Part shown: positions 1 to 5,254 of the stretch, piece after piece | How the letters are laid out: each line of letters starts with the position of its first letter | Numbering within the stretch: the first letter of the stretch is position 1 | Assembly: GCA_017443165.1 (NCBI GenBank) | Contig: JAFSOW010000216.1 | Span: 1 to 11,055 of the forward strand | DNA length: 11,055 nt | Reading direction: 5' to 3' | Source: Acidaminococcaceae bacterium | GTDB taxonomy: Bacteria > Bacillota > Negativicutes > Acidaminococcales > Acidaminococcaceae | Position numbers and translations under genes: made by a program | The notes under the pieces: model-generated | Databases searched by the model: none | What the model was told of the DNA's origin: nothing | What the model saw: the letters and a program-made list of their open reading frames with translations, nothing else

Positions 1-496
1 GTACGATTACTGCGCCGGCATGGGTGTCAACGTAGCCCTCAGCGACGTATTCGCCAGAGGCGGCGAAGGCGGCGTGGAACTGGCCAAAGAAGTGGTTGCC
101 CTGGCGGAAAGCGGCATGGCCCGCTTCAAACCGGTATACCCGCTGGATATGCCGCTGCGTAAAAAAGTGGAAACCATCGTGAAAGAAATTTACGGCGGCG
201 ACCGGGTGGAATTCCAGGCCAAAGCGGCCCAGGCCCTGGACCAGTATGAAAAAGAAGGCTACGGCGATCTGCCGGTCTGCATGGCCAAGACCCAGTACTC
301 CCTGTCGGATAATCCGGCCCTGTTAGGCGCTCCCTCCGGTTTCACCGTGAACGTGAAGAACGCCAAGATCAGCGCCGGCGCCGGCTTCATCGTCATTTAC
401 ACCGGCGATATCATGACCATGCCGGGCCTGCCCAAAAAACCGGCCGCGGAAAACATTGATGTAACGGATGAGGGCAAGATCAGCGGACTGTTCTGA
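1..496 (+). CDS. fhs: Formate-tetrahydrofolate ligase, C-terminal part (5' end outside window)
   Basis: Formate-tetrahydrofolate ligase (10-formyl-THF synthetase) joins formate to tetrahydrofolate using ATP, in the cytoplasm, feeding one-carbon metabolism. The reading frame is already open at base 2 and runs to TGA at 494-496, so about 164 C-terminal residues are seen of a protein normally near 550-560 residues. The visible part carries the family's C-terminal signature: a Gly-rich AGAGFIV stretch followed by TGDIMTMPGLPKKPAAENID and an ending in GKISGLF, very close to the usual terminus. The ATG at 20 is internal and is not a start. The next gene is folD, whose product acts on the same 10-formyl/methenyl/methylene-THF series, so the pairing makes metabolic sense. 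The 130-bp gap to folD contains two hairpins, so the two genes may not be fully co-transcribed. Confidence 0.95.
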   Translation, partial: YDYCAGMGVNVALSDVFARGGEGGVELAKEVVALAESGMARFKPVYPLDMPLRKKVETIVKEIYGGDRVEFQAKAAQALDQYEKEGYGDLPVCMAKTQYSLSDNPALLGAPSGFTVNVKNAKISAGAGFIVIYTGDIMTMPGLPKKPAAENIDVTDEGKISGLF

Positions 497-536
497 TGAT
501 TGCGTCTTGAAAAAGGAACAGACGAACTGGCGGACT

Positions 537-554
537 TTCCCTGTAATCAGGGAA
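537..554 (+). other. Small hairpin in the fhs-folD gap
   Basis: A perfect 7-bp stem (TTCCCTG / CAGGGAA) closes a TAAT tetraloop, about 40 bases after the fhs stop. There is no T-run after it, so it is not a terminator by itself. It may stabilise the 3' end of the fhs mRNA. Confidence 0.4.
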
Positions 555-575
555 TCGTGGTGACGGAATAAAAAT

Positions 576-609
576 GAGACCGGCAGATACACCTGTCGGT
601 CTCTTGTTA
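576..609 (+). terminator. Hairpin before folD, weak intrinsic terminator or attenuator
   Basis: An 11-bp stem (GAGACCGGCAG at 576-586 with CTGTCGGTCTC at 593-603, one G-U pair) closes a 6-base loop and is followed by TTGTTAT. The stem is strong and is preceded by AAAAA, but the T-tract is short and interrupted. It probably ends part of fhs transcription and lets some read through into folD, whose start lies 23 bases after the stem. The folD Shine-Dalgarno (GAAAGGGA) falls just after the hairpin. Confidence 0.55.
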
Positions 610-626
610 TCGAAAGGGAAATACAC

Positions 627-1457
627 ATGGACACACTGGTGATGAGCGGCCGCCCTGTGGCGGATGCATATAAAGAACAAATCAAAGAAAAAGTGGAAGC
701 CGCCGGCAAGGCAGGCAAAAAAGTTACCCTTGCGATTGTTACCGTGGGGGAGGACCCCGCTTCTTTTGTTTACCGGAACCGGCTGGTAAAGATGACCGAA
801 AGCCTGGGTATCGGCAGCCGCTGTGTGGAACTGCCGGGAACCGCAACTACAGCGGAAGTGATTGCGGCCGTCAGAAGTTTGAATGAAGACCCGGAAATCG
901 CCGGCATCCTGCCCATGATGCCCATGCCGAAGCAGGTGGACGGAAAGGCGGTTGGCGCCGCCCTTGCCCCGGAAAAAGACATGGACTGCCTGAACCCGGC
1001 TAACGGAGGGGCCCTGCTGATGGGCGAAGGCCGCTGGGCTGCCTGTACGCCCCGGGCCTGCATGGCGATACTGAAATTTTATAAGATCCCGCTGGACGGA
1101 AAGCACGCGGTGGTGCTGGGCCGCAGCAACGTAGTAGGAAAACCGGTGGCGCTGCTGCTGCTGCAGGAAAACTGCACCGTCACGGTCTGCCATTCCCATA
1201 CAAAAAACCTGCCGGAGTTAGTGCAGCAAGCGGATATCGTGGTGGCGGCCATCGGCAAAGCCGGTTTTGTCACCCCGGATATGGTGAAACCCGGCGCGGT
1301 GGTCGTGGACGTGGGCATCAATGTGACGGAAAACGGGATTGTTGGCGACGTAGCGCCGGAAGTGGCGGAGAAGGCCGCGGCCTTTACCCCGGTGCCCGGC
1401 GGTGTCGGCGTGGTCAGCAACGTGATGATGATGGACGCGGTGGTCCGGAATCTGTAA
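627..1457 (+). CDS. folD: FolD-family methylene-THF dehydrogenase (cyclohydrolase activity doubtful)
   Basis: FolD enzymes oxidise 5,10-methylene-THF to methenyl-THF with NAD(P)+ and hydrolyse that to 10-formyl-THF, in the cytoplasm. The length (276 residues) is normal. Clear family marks are VTVGEDPAS (39-46), PEKDMD (115-120) with the conserved Asp120, the ACTP turn, the nucleotide-binding GRSNVVGKP with LLLQENCTVTVCHSHTKNL after it, and the TPVPGGVG C-terminal signature. Several catalytic positions are altered. The Tyr-x3-Lys motif reads Y49-RNR-L53, with a lysine only at 55. The usual VQLPLP segment reads PMMPMP (96-101), so the Gln is Met97. The segment after GGVG reads VVS rather than PMT. 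The substrate-side residues therefore differ while the NAD(P) side is intact. Shine-Dalgarno GAAAGGGA lies 7 bases upstream. The downstream VanZ-like gene begins 11 bases after the stop, so the two are likely co-transcribed. The family call is sure; the second activity is not. Confidence 0.93.
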   Translation: MDTLVMSGRPVADAYKEQIKEKVEAAGKAGKKVTLAIVTVGEDPASFVYRNRLVKMTESLGIGSRCVELPGTATTAEVIAAVRSLNEDPEIAGILPMMPMPKQVDGKAVGAALAPEKDMDCLNPANGGALLMGEGRWAACTPRACMAILKFYKIPLDGKHAVVLGRSNVVGKPVALLLLQENCTVTVCHSHTKNLPELVQQADIVVAAIGKAGFVTPDMVKPGAVVVDVGINVTENGIVGDVAPEVAEKAAAFTPVPGGVGVVSNVMMMDAVVRNL

Positions 1458-1468
1458 GGTGAAATGTG

Positions 1469-1921
1469 ATGCGTAAGCTTTACGGGGTGGCGGCCCTGGT
1501 CTTTACCGGTTTTATTTTTTACAATTCCAGCCTTCCCGCGCCGGTCAGTGATGAAAACAGTTATTATTTCGTGAACCTGGTTGCCGGGATCAATGCCTTC
1601 CTGGATAAACCGGTGCCGTTGGAGGAAATGAATCACTATATCCGCAAAACGGCGCATTTTACAGAGTACTTTGTGCAGGCGCTGTTGTTGTGCAATGCGT
1701 TTCAGACTGACCGGGCAGACCGTAAGAACTCCCACAGCTGCATCCTGCTCCTGTCGCTGATGACAGCGGTGCTTGACGAATATATCCAGCTGTTTTCACC
1801 GGGACGGAGCGGCCAGGTGACGGATATCATGCTGGACTTTTCAGGCGCCTTCACCGGCTGGCTGGCCTATCAGCTGTGGAAATGGATAAAACGGTCAGGC
1901 TGCGGAAGTGAAATAATTTAA
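1469..1921 (+). CDS. VanZ-family small membrane protein
   Basis: About 150 residues with the VanZ-like pattern: an N-terminal hydrophobic helix (LYGVAALVFTGFIFYNSS), then RKTAHFTEYFVQALLL around residues 60-75, then a helix ending in DEYIQLFSPGRSGQVTDIMLD and the closing SGAFTGWLAYQLW helix. The Lys-x2-His-x2-Glu and Asp-Glu-x3-Gln...Gly-Arg-x5-Asp residues are the conserved core of the family. The protein should sit in the cytoplasmic membrane with several helices. VanZ itself gives low-level teicoplanin resistance, but most family members have no known role, and nothing here points to glycopeptide resistance. I prefer ATG 1469 over GTG 1466 because AAGGTG (1456-1461) is 7 bases from the ATG but only 4 from the GTG. 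The gene starts 11 bases after folD stops and is the last gene of that run; downstream is a convergent gene beyond a long inverted repeat. Confidence 0.85.
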   Translation: MRKLYGVAALVFTGFIFYNSSLPAPVSDENSYYFVNLVAGINAFLDKPVPLEEMNHYIRKTAHFTEYFVQALLLCNAFQTDRADRKNSHSCILLLSLMTAVLDEYIQLFSPGRSGQVTDIMLDFSGAFTGWLAYQLWKWIKRSGCGSEII

Positions 1922-1940
1922 AAATAATAAAATAGAATAA

Positions 1941-2128
1941 AAAAGCAACGCCGGGAAATACATCGCAAAACTGTTCCCGTTTGCTATTTCATGGATTCAT
2001 TCGCCTGTGGCTTCGAAACTCGGGCTTCGCCCTCAGACAGTCTCGCCACAGCCGGCTCATTTCATCTCATGAAATTTCGCAAATGCTCACAATGTTTTGC
2101 TTATGTATTCCCCGGCGCTGTTTTTTTT
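1941..2128. repeat. Long imperfect inverted repeat between convergent genes (palindromic element / two-way terminator)
   Basis: Nearly the whole gap between the VanZ-like gene and the opposing gene folds on itself. Outer arms: CAACGCCGGGAAATACAT then GCAAAAC (1946-1971) pair with GTTTTGC then ATGTATTCCCCGGCGCTG (2095-2120), with three mismatches and one bulge. Middle arms: TTTGC (1980-1984) and TTTCATG (1987-1993) pair with CATGAAA (2068-2074) and GCAAA (2079-2083). Inner arms: CTGTGGC (2005-2011) pairs with GCCACAG (2045-2051). The tip holds a small GGGC-TTC-GCCC hairpin at 2022-2032. An A-rich run precedes the left arm and eight T bases follow the right arm (2121-2128), so RNA from either strand would end in a hairpin plus U-run. 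No transposase is present. It resembles a miniature palindromic or REP-like element; mobility is inferred only. Confidence 0.75.
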
Positions 2129-2147
2129 AACTAACGATTATTGCTTT

Positions 2148-3011
2148 TTAAATTCCGATTATTACTCCGCCGCCATGTCCGTGATGGTGCCGGCCGTGGC
2201 CCCAGCCGAAGCCGATCCCGATGCCGATAGGCCAGCCTCCGCCGGAAGTCCGGTTTTCTTCCAGTACCTGATCTTTTTCATCCATTACGGTGAAGCGGAG
2301 GGTCTTGCCTGCCGTAAAGCCGCCGATTTCCACTTCGGCCAGGATATCGGCCTTGCCTCTCGTTACACCGTAGACCCACTGCTGCCCCTTATCGTCGGCA
2401 TCAATCCGGAGGGTATTCTCATTGAGGCTGGTCAGCGTCAGGTTATAGGGGATGTTGCCGGGAACCCGGATCAGCACTTTGCCTACGCCGTCCAGGGGTA
2501 TCTTTCTGTAAGCCGGATAAATCTCCACCTTTTCCAGCAGTTTTTCCGTCGTGCCGTCCAGCAGCTCCGCACGGTTTTCCCCGGGGATGCGGCGGAAGAT
2601 GCAGCTGTCATCTTTGGCCAGCAGGAAATCACCGGCAGTTTCCGAAGTGCCGGGGCGAAACGCTTTCACATGATAAAAATAATCCCCCGTCAGGGTTTTG
2701 TCCATGCGGTAGTCGTAATCGATCTGCGGAACCAGCCCCGTTTCTTCCGGGTTTATGTACAGCAGTCTTGCTACGGCTTTTTCCAGTTTTTTGCCGCTGG
2801 TAATATAATAATCGGACAGGGCCTTATCCTGCGCTGCCTTACGCACGGCGGCGGCTTTTTCCGCAGGCACGACGGCGCCGTCTTTATACGTTGCCGTGGC
2901 GGAATCTGCTTTCCGGATCTCCGCTGCGCCGGCACATACCGGAACAGCCAGTACTGCGGCAAGGACAGACAGTGTTACAAGGCGTGCGGCCATCTGTTTC
3001 CATTTTTTCAT
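2148..3011 (-). CDS. Secreted protein of unknown function with Gly/His-rich C-terminal tail
   Basis: 287 residues; I do not recognise a family. The N-terminus is a typical Sec signal peptide: Lys-rich MKKWKQMAAR, a hydrophobic core (LVTLSVLAAVLAVPV) and an AGA-A cleavage site near residue 29. The Cys at 26 is not in a lipobox. The mature part begins with a charged, probably helical stretch (residues about 45-85), then a mixed strand-rich region. The last 31 residues (257-287) are extraordinary: alternating Gly with Ile/Phe/Trp, then GWGHGRHHHGHGGG with five His in eight residues, and an ending in VIIGI. His clusters of this kind often bind Ni, Cu or Zn, and the Gly/Ile alternation could insert in or lie on a membrane; both are inference. 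The start is supported by AAGGGGAGG about 8 bases upstream. It has its own promoter (3114-3142) and runs toward the VanZ-like gene, separated by the inverted-repeat element. Confidence 0.8.
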   Translation of the reverse strand: MKKWKQMAARLVTLSVLAAVLAVPVCAGAAEIRKADSATATYKDGAVVPAEKAAAVRKAAQDKALSDYYITSGKKLEKAVARLLYINPEETGLVPQIDYDYRMDKTLTGDYFYHVKAFRPGTSETAGDFLLAKDDSCIFRRIPGENRAELLDGTTEKLLEKVEIYPAYRKIPLDGVGKVLIRVPGNIPYNLTLTSLNENTLRIDADDKGQQWVYGVTRGKADILAEVEIGGFTAGKTLRFTVMDEKDQVLEENRTSGGGWPIGIGIGFGWGHGRHHHGHGGGVIIGI

Positions 3012-3047
3012 GGCAAGGAACCTCCCCTTCTGTATTTTTGTAGATTT

Positions 3048-3079
3048 TTAAGGAGACGAATGGATCAGTGTCCCCTTAA
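3048..3079 (-). promoter_or_regulatory. Leader hairpin in the 5' UTR of the His-tailed protein gene
   Basis: On the transcribed (minus) strand TTAAGGGGAC (3079-3070) pairs with GTCTCCTTAA (3057-3048): a 10-bp stem with one G-U pair and a 12-base loop. It lies between the predicted start point (about 3107) and the Shine-Dalgarno. It is followed by A rather than U, so it is not a terminator. It could be an mRNA-stabilising structure, a protein-binding site or a DNA operator. Confidence 0.4.
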
Positions 3080-3113
3080 CACCCGGATTTACTAACGCCT
3101 GAGCTTATTATTT

Positions 3114-3142
3114 ATTATAATTATAAAATAAAATTTTGACAA
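3114..3142 (-). promoter_or_regulatory. Sigma70-type promoter for the His-tailed secreted protein gene
   Basis: On the minus strand a TTGTCA -35 box (plus-strand 3137-3142) and a consensus TATAAT -10 box (3114-3119) are separated by exactly 17 bases of AT-rich DNA. A second TATAAT lies at 3120-3125 but at a poor spacing of 11. The predicted start is near 3107, giving a leader of about 95 bases. Confidence 0.75.
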
Positions 3143-3206
3143 ATACATGGCAAAACCAAAGCTTCATATAAAAACTGAAAAGTAAAGGCGAAACGTGAAA
3201 ACAAAA

Positions 3207-3253
3207 AGTGAAAGTAAAAAGTGAAAGTCCCCTGTTGTGTAACAGGGGACTTT
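3207..3253 (-). terminator. Strong intrinsic terminator of the LTxxQ protein gene, with tandem U-rich tail
   Basis: A perfect 13-bp stem (AAAGTCCCCTGTT at 3224-3236, AACAGGGGACTTT at 3241-3253) closes a 4-base loop. Read on the minus strand, the second half of the stem is followed by two exact tandem copies of the 13-mer ACTTTCACTTTTT, a U-rich tail (the first copy overlaps the stem end). The hairpin lies about 112 bases beyond the stop of the minus-strand gene at 3366. On the plus strand the stem ends in TTT only, so the minus direction is the likely one. Confidence 0.8.
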
Positions 3254-3365
3254 GCATTAGGGGAGATAAGTGAACTCTTCTATAGTATTACTGTCCTTCA
3301 GAATCAGGCTGTTTCCGGGAATCTGATGAACCAGACGTTGTGCCGGTAATCAGTTTACGCCGGGA
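3254..3365. other. 3' untranslated region, nothing recognised
   Basis: Between the terminator hairpin and the stop of the LTxxQ protein gene I see no convincing open frame, promoter or strong stem. It is part of the roughly 350-bp gene-free stretch from 3012 to 3365. The rest of that stretch holds the promoter, the leader hairpin and the terminator listed separately. Confidence 0.5.
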
Positions 3366-4181
3366 TCATTTGGGGCCCTGGCCGTCCTGCGGTCCGCGGT
3401 GTCCTCTCGGGGCAGGCGCGCCCTGACCGGGGCCGGGGCCGAAACGGTGGTGCGCTTTTTTCCACTGTTCTTTTTCTTCCGGGGTCATCTGTTTCCATTT
3501 TTTCCAGAACGCTTCCATCCGTTCCTGCTGGCGTTTATCCCGCTCCAGGAAACGTTCTTTTTCTTCTTTGGTCATATTTTTGGTGCGTTCTTTCACCATC
3601 TTGTCATGTTTCTGTTTGAAGTACTCATGGCGTTCATCTTCCGTCATTTTAGCGATTTTTTCCCGCTCGGCTTTTTTCTCCGCCTGGCGTTTCTCAAAGA
3701 CTTTCTTTTCGTCTTCGGTCATGTTTTTCATGCGTTCTTCGTTGACGCGGTGGATGAACTTTTCGGTCGCTTCACGCCGTTCCCGGTCAGACATGCTCTG
3801 CCAGTTGGCGAAGAACTGCTCCCGTTCTTTCGCTAACTGCTGGCGCTGCTCCTGGGTCAGTTTGCCGGGGCGGTGTTTCTTTTCGGCATGGAATTTGCCG
3901 TGGTGGGGACCGCGGAACTCACCGTCATGACGCGGGCCATGGCCGTGGTGTTTGTGCATGCCGTGATGCGGGCCGTGCCTGTGATGTCCGTCCTTGTGGA
4001 AGCCAAAGGGCGGCTGGCCTTTTTCCATATCCGGCGCCTGCTGTTCAATCTTGTTGTTGTAATCCAGTCCCTGCTGCTGGGTCGCGGCGTCTTCCGCTTC
4101 CGTTGCGGCAAAAGCGGAACCTGCCAGTAAAGTAGCCATTACGCCTGCAGCGACTAACGTCTTTTTCCAGTTCTTCATCAT
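3366..4181 (-). CDS. Secreted His-rich protein with LTxxQ motif and helical repeats (CpxP/ZraP-like candidate)
   Basis: 271 residues from the chosen start. A Sec signal peptide (MMKNWKKTLVAAGVMATLLAGSAFA) ends at AFA-A, residues 25/26, so the protein should act in the periplasm. Residues 62-103 are His-rich: 15 His, many as HH or HGPHHG-like pairs, a plausible Zn/Cu/Ni site. KLTQEQRQQL (107-116) contains the LTxxQ motif that marks the CpxP/Spy family. Then come M(S/T)xxE units beginning at 130, 154, 179, 203 and 232, spaced 22-29 residues, very rich in Lys, Glu and Arg and probably all helical. The tail (248-271) is Pro/Gly-rich. I chose ATG 4181 because AGAAGGAGAG is 8 bases upstream; the ATG at 4187 is only 2 bases from it. 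The gene is divergent from the response regulator, as cpxP and zraP are from their two-component genes. By analogy it may be a periplasmic chaperone or metal buffer controlled by that system. The family assignment is motif-based only. Confidence 0.8.
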   Translation of the reverse strand: MMKNWKKTLVAAGVMATLLAGSAFAATEAEDAATQQQGLDYNNKIEQQAPDMEKGQPPFGFHKDGHHRHGPHHGMHKHHGHGPRHDGEFRGPHHGKFHAEKKHRPGKLTQEQRQQLAKEREQFFANWQSMSDRERREATEKFIHRVNEERMKNMTEDEKKVFEKRQAEKKAEREKIAKMTEDERHEYFKQKHDKMVKERTKNMTKEEKERFLERDKRQQERMEAFWKKWKQMTPEEKEQWKKAHHRFGPGPGQGAPAPRGHRGPQDGQGPK

Positions 4182-4205
4182 GTTCATCTCTCCTTCTCTT
4201 TTTAT

Positions 4206-4235
4206 ATTATGTGTCTTCAGAGCCTTCCAAGTCAA
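4206..4235 (-). promoter_or_regulatory. Promoter candidate for the LTxxQ protein gene
   Basis: On the minus strand TTGACT (plus-strand 4230-4235) and CATAAT (4206-4211), each 5/6 to consensus, are 18 bases apart. This would give a leader of about 18 bases that still contains the Shine-Dalgarno. A consensus TATAAT also sits at 4340-4345 on the minus strand with a poor -35, a possible second, regulated start. Confidence 0.55.
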
Positions 4236-4243
4236 ATTTTCTT

Positions 4244-4312
4244 AAATTGAACGGTCTTTCCGGAGGGCAGAATCTGCTGACGTATCCGGGCCGGACATTT
4301 CCCGTTCAAATT
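4244..4312. promoter_or_regulatory. Nested dyads in the divergent control region
   Basis: AAATTGAACGG (4244-4254) and CCGTTCAAATT (4302-4312) are inverted copies (10/11 match). Between them lie two compact palindromes, GCAGAATCTGC (4267-4277) and TCCGGGCCGGA (4285-4295). They sit just upstream of the -35 of the minus-strand promoter, a sensible place for an operator. No binding protein can be named from the sequence. Confidence 0.4.
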
Positions 4313-4358
4313 ACCGATATATTTCCGGTTCGCCTTTATATTATAGCCCAGATATGGC

Positions 4359-4394
4359 AAAATCATGTTTTTTCCGGAACAAAACTATGTTTTT
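4359..4394 (+). promoter_or_regulatory. Direct repeats spaced 22 bp, candidate response-regulator binding site
   Basis: AAAATCATGTTTTT (4359-4372) is repeated as AAAACTATGTTTTT (4381-4394), 12 of 14 matching, with starts 22 bp apart, about two helical turns. OmpR/PhoB-type regulators bind direct repeats with 11-bp or 22-bp phasing. The second copy covers the -35 position of the response-regulator promoter, where an activator of this class would sit. This fits autoregulation, but is inference. Confidence 0.45.
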
Positions 4395-4419
4395 CTTTTT
4401 ACAGGTTTTGTTGTATAAT
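4391..4419 (+). promoter_or_regulatory. Promoter candidate for the two-component operon
   Basis: A perfect TATAAT (4414-4419) lies about 46 bases before the ATG of the response regulator. At 17-base spacing the -35 hexamer is TTTTCT (4391-4396), a poor match to TTGACA. A good -10 with a weak -35 is typical of promoters needing an activator, and the 22-bp repeats overlap that position. Confidence 0.6.
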
Positions 4420-4465
4420 TAACATGTATAAGTGTCTTTGTAACGTTGCGACGGGGGGATTATAT

Positions 4466-5182
4466 ATGAATAAAGTATTGATCGCTGACGATAACGCGCA
4501 GATAACGAAGGTATTAAAGGACTATGCCGGCAAAGAAGGCTGGGGCAGTTATATTGCCTATGACGGAGACGAGGCCCTGCGCCTGTTCCGGGAGTTTTCC
4601 AGGGAGATTTCCATTGTTTTCCTGGACGTCATGATGCCGAAAAAGGACGGCTTTTCCGTTTGCAAGGCTATCCGGGCCATGTCCCAGGTGCCGGTGATCA
4701 TGATCACGGCCCGGAGCGAGGACGCGGATAAAATCATGGGGCTGGACATCGGCGCGGACGATTATATCGTGAAACCCTTCAGCGCAGCGGAAGTCATGGC
4801 CCGGGCCCGGGCCATCCTGCGGCGCATCCCCCAGCAGGAGGAGAGCAAGTCCCGCAAACTGACCGTTGCCAACCTGACCATTGATATCGATAATTATATG
4901 GTGACCATTGACGATAACGAAGTGCCCCTGACCAAACGGGAAAAAGAACTGCTCTGGCTGCTGGCGTCCAATTCGAAAAAGGTCTTTTCCCGGGACAACC
5001 TGCTGGACAGCCTCTGGGGCTACGATTATTTCGGGGACAGCCGCACCGTGGATTCCCATATCAAACGGCTGCGGGCCAAGCTGGACGCGTATGAGCATCC
5101 CGGCTGGGCCGTGAAAACAATCTGGGGCGTAGGGTACCGTTTTGAAATAGCGGACAAGGAAACGGAAGGGCGCAAACCCTGA
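4466..5182 (+). CDS. OmpR/PhoB-family response regulator
   Basis: 238 residues. The receiver domain (1-115) shows every functional residue: acidic pair D8/D9, phospho-acceptor Asp54 in FLDVMMP, Thr81, Tyr100 and Lys103 in DDYIVKPF. The DNA-binding domain (about 130-232) is a winged helix of the OmpR type: LTKREKELLWLLASN, VFSRDNLLDSLWGYDYFGDSRTVDSHIKRLRAKL, and TIWGVGYRFE near the end. It should dimerise on phosphorylation by the kinase encoded next and bind direct repeats in DNA. The start is ATG 4466 with GGGGGG 6-11 bases upstream; the frame is open further upstream, but that part crosses the promoter and is not protein-like. The kinase gene follows after 72 bp, and the His-rich LTxxQ protein gene is divergent. 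No specific orthologue (PhoB, CpxR, WalR and so on) can be assigned from motifs alone. Confidence 0.95.
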   Translation: MNKVLIADDNAQITKVLKDYAGKEGWGSYIAYDGDEALRLFREFSREISIVFLDVMMPKKDGFSVCKAIRAMSQVPVIMITARSEDADKIMGLDIGADDYIVKPFSAAEVMARARAILRRIPQQEESKSRKLTVANLTIDIDNYMVTIDDNEVPLTKREKELLWLLASNSKKVFSRDNLLDSLWGYDYFGDSRTVDSHIKRLRAKLDAYEHPGWAVKTIWGVGYRFEIADKETEGRKP

Positions 5183-5254
5183 CAGGAATTGCGCGCCGGT
5201 AACAAATATCCTGTGGTTTGAGCCGGTTTTACTGACGGCAGAATGGAGAAGGAT

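Noticed and set aside
1466..1921. Glycopeptide resistance role for the VanZ-like gene
   Set aside because: There are no vanHAX or regulatory van genes nearby; the gene sits in a folate operon, and most VanZ-family proteins are unrelated to resistance.
2097..3095. A 332-codon plus-strand open frame
   Set aside because: It is the complement of the secreted protein gene with a clean signal peptide, promoter and Shine-Dalgarno on the other strand, and it starts inside the inverted-repeat element.
3160..3230. AAAGTGAAAGTAAAAAGTGAAAG-like stretch considered as a CRISPR or iteron array
   Set aside because: Only two exact 13-base copies are adjacent with no spacers, and they form the U-rich tail of a terminator.
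4211..4465. N-terminal extension of the response regulator to an upstream ATG at 4211
   Set aside because: The extension crosses the -10 box, the direct repeats and the palindromes, and its residues do not look like a domain. ATG 4466 has a Shine-Dalgarno and begins exactly at the receiver fold.
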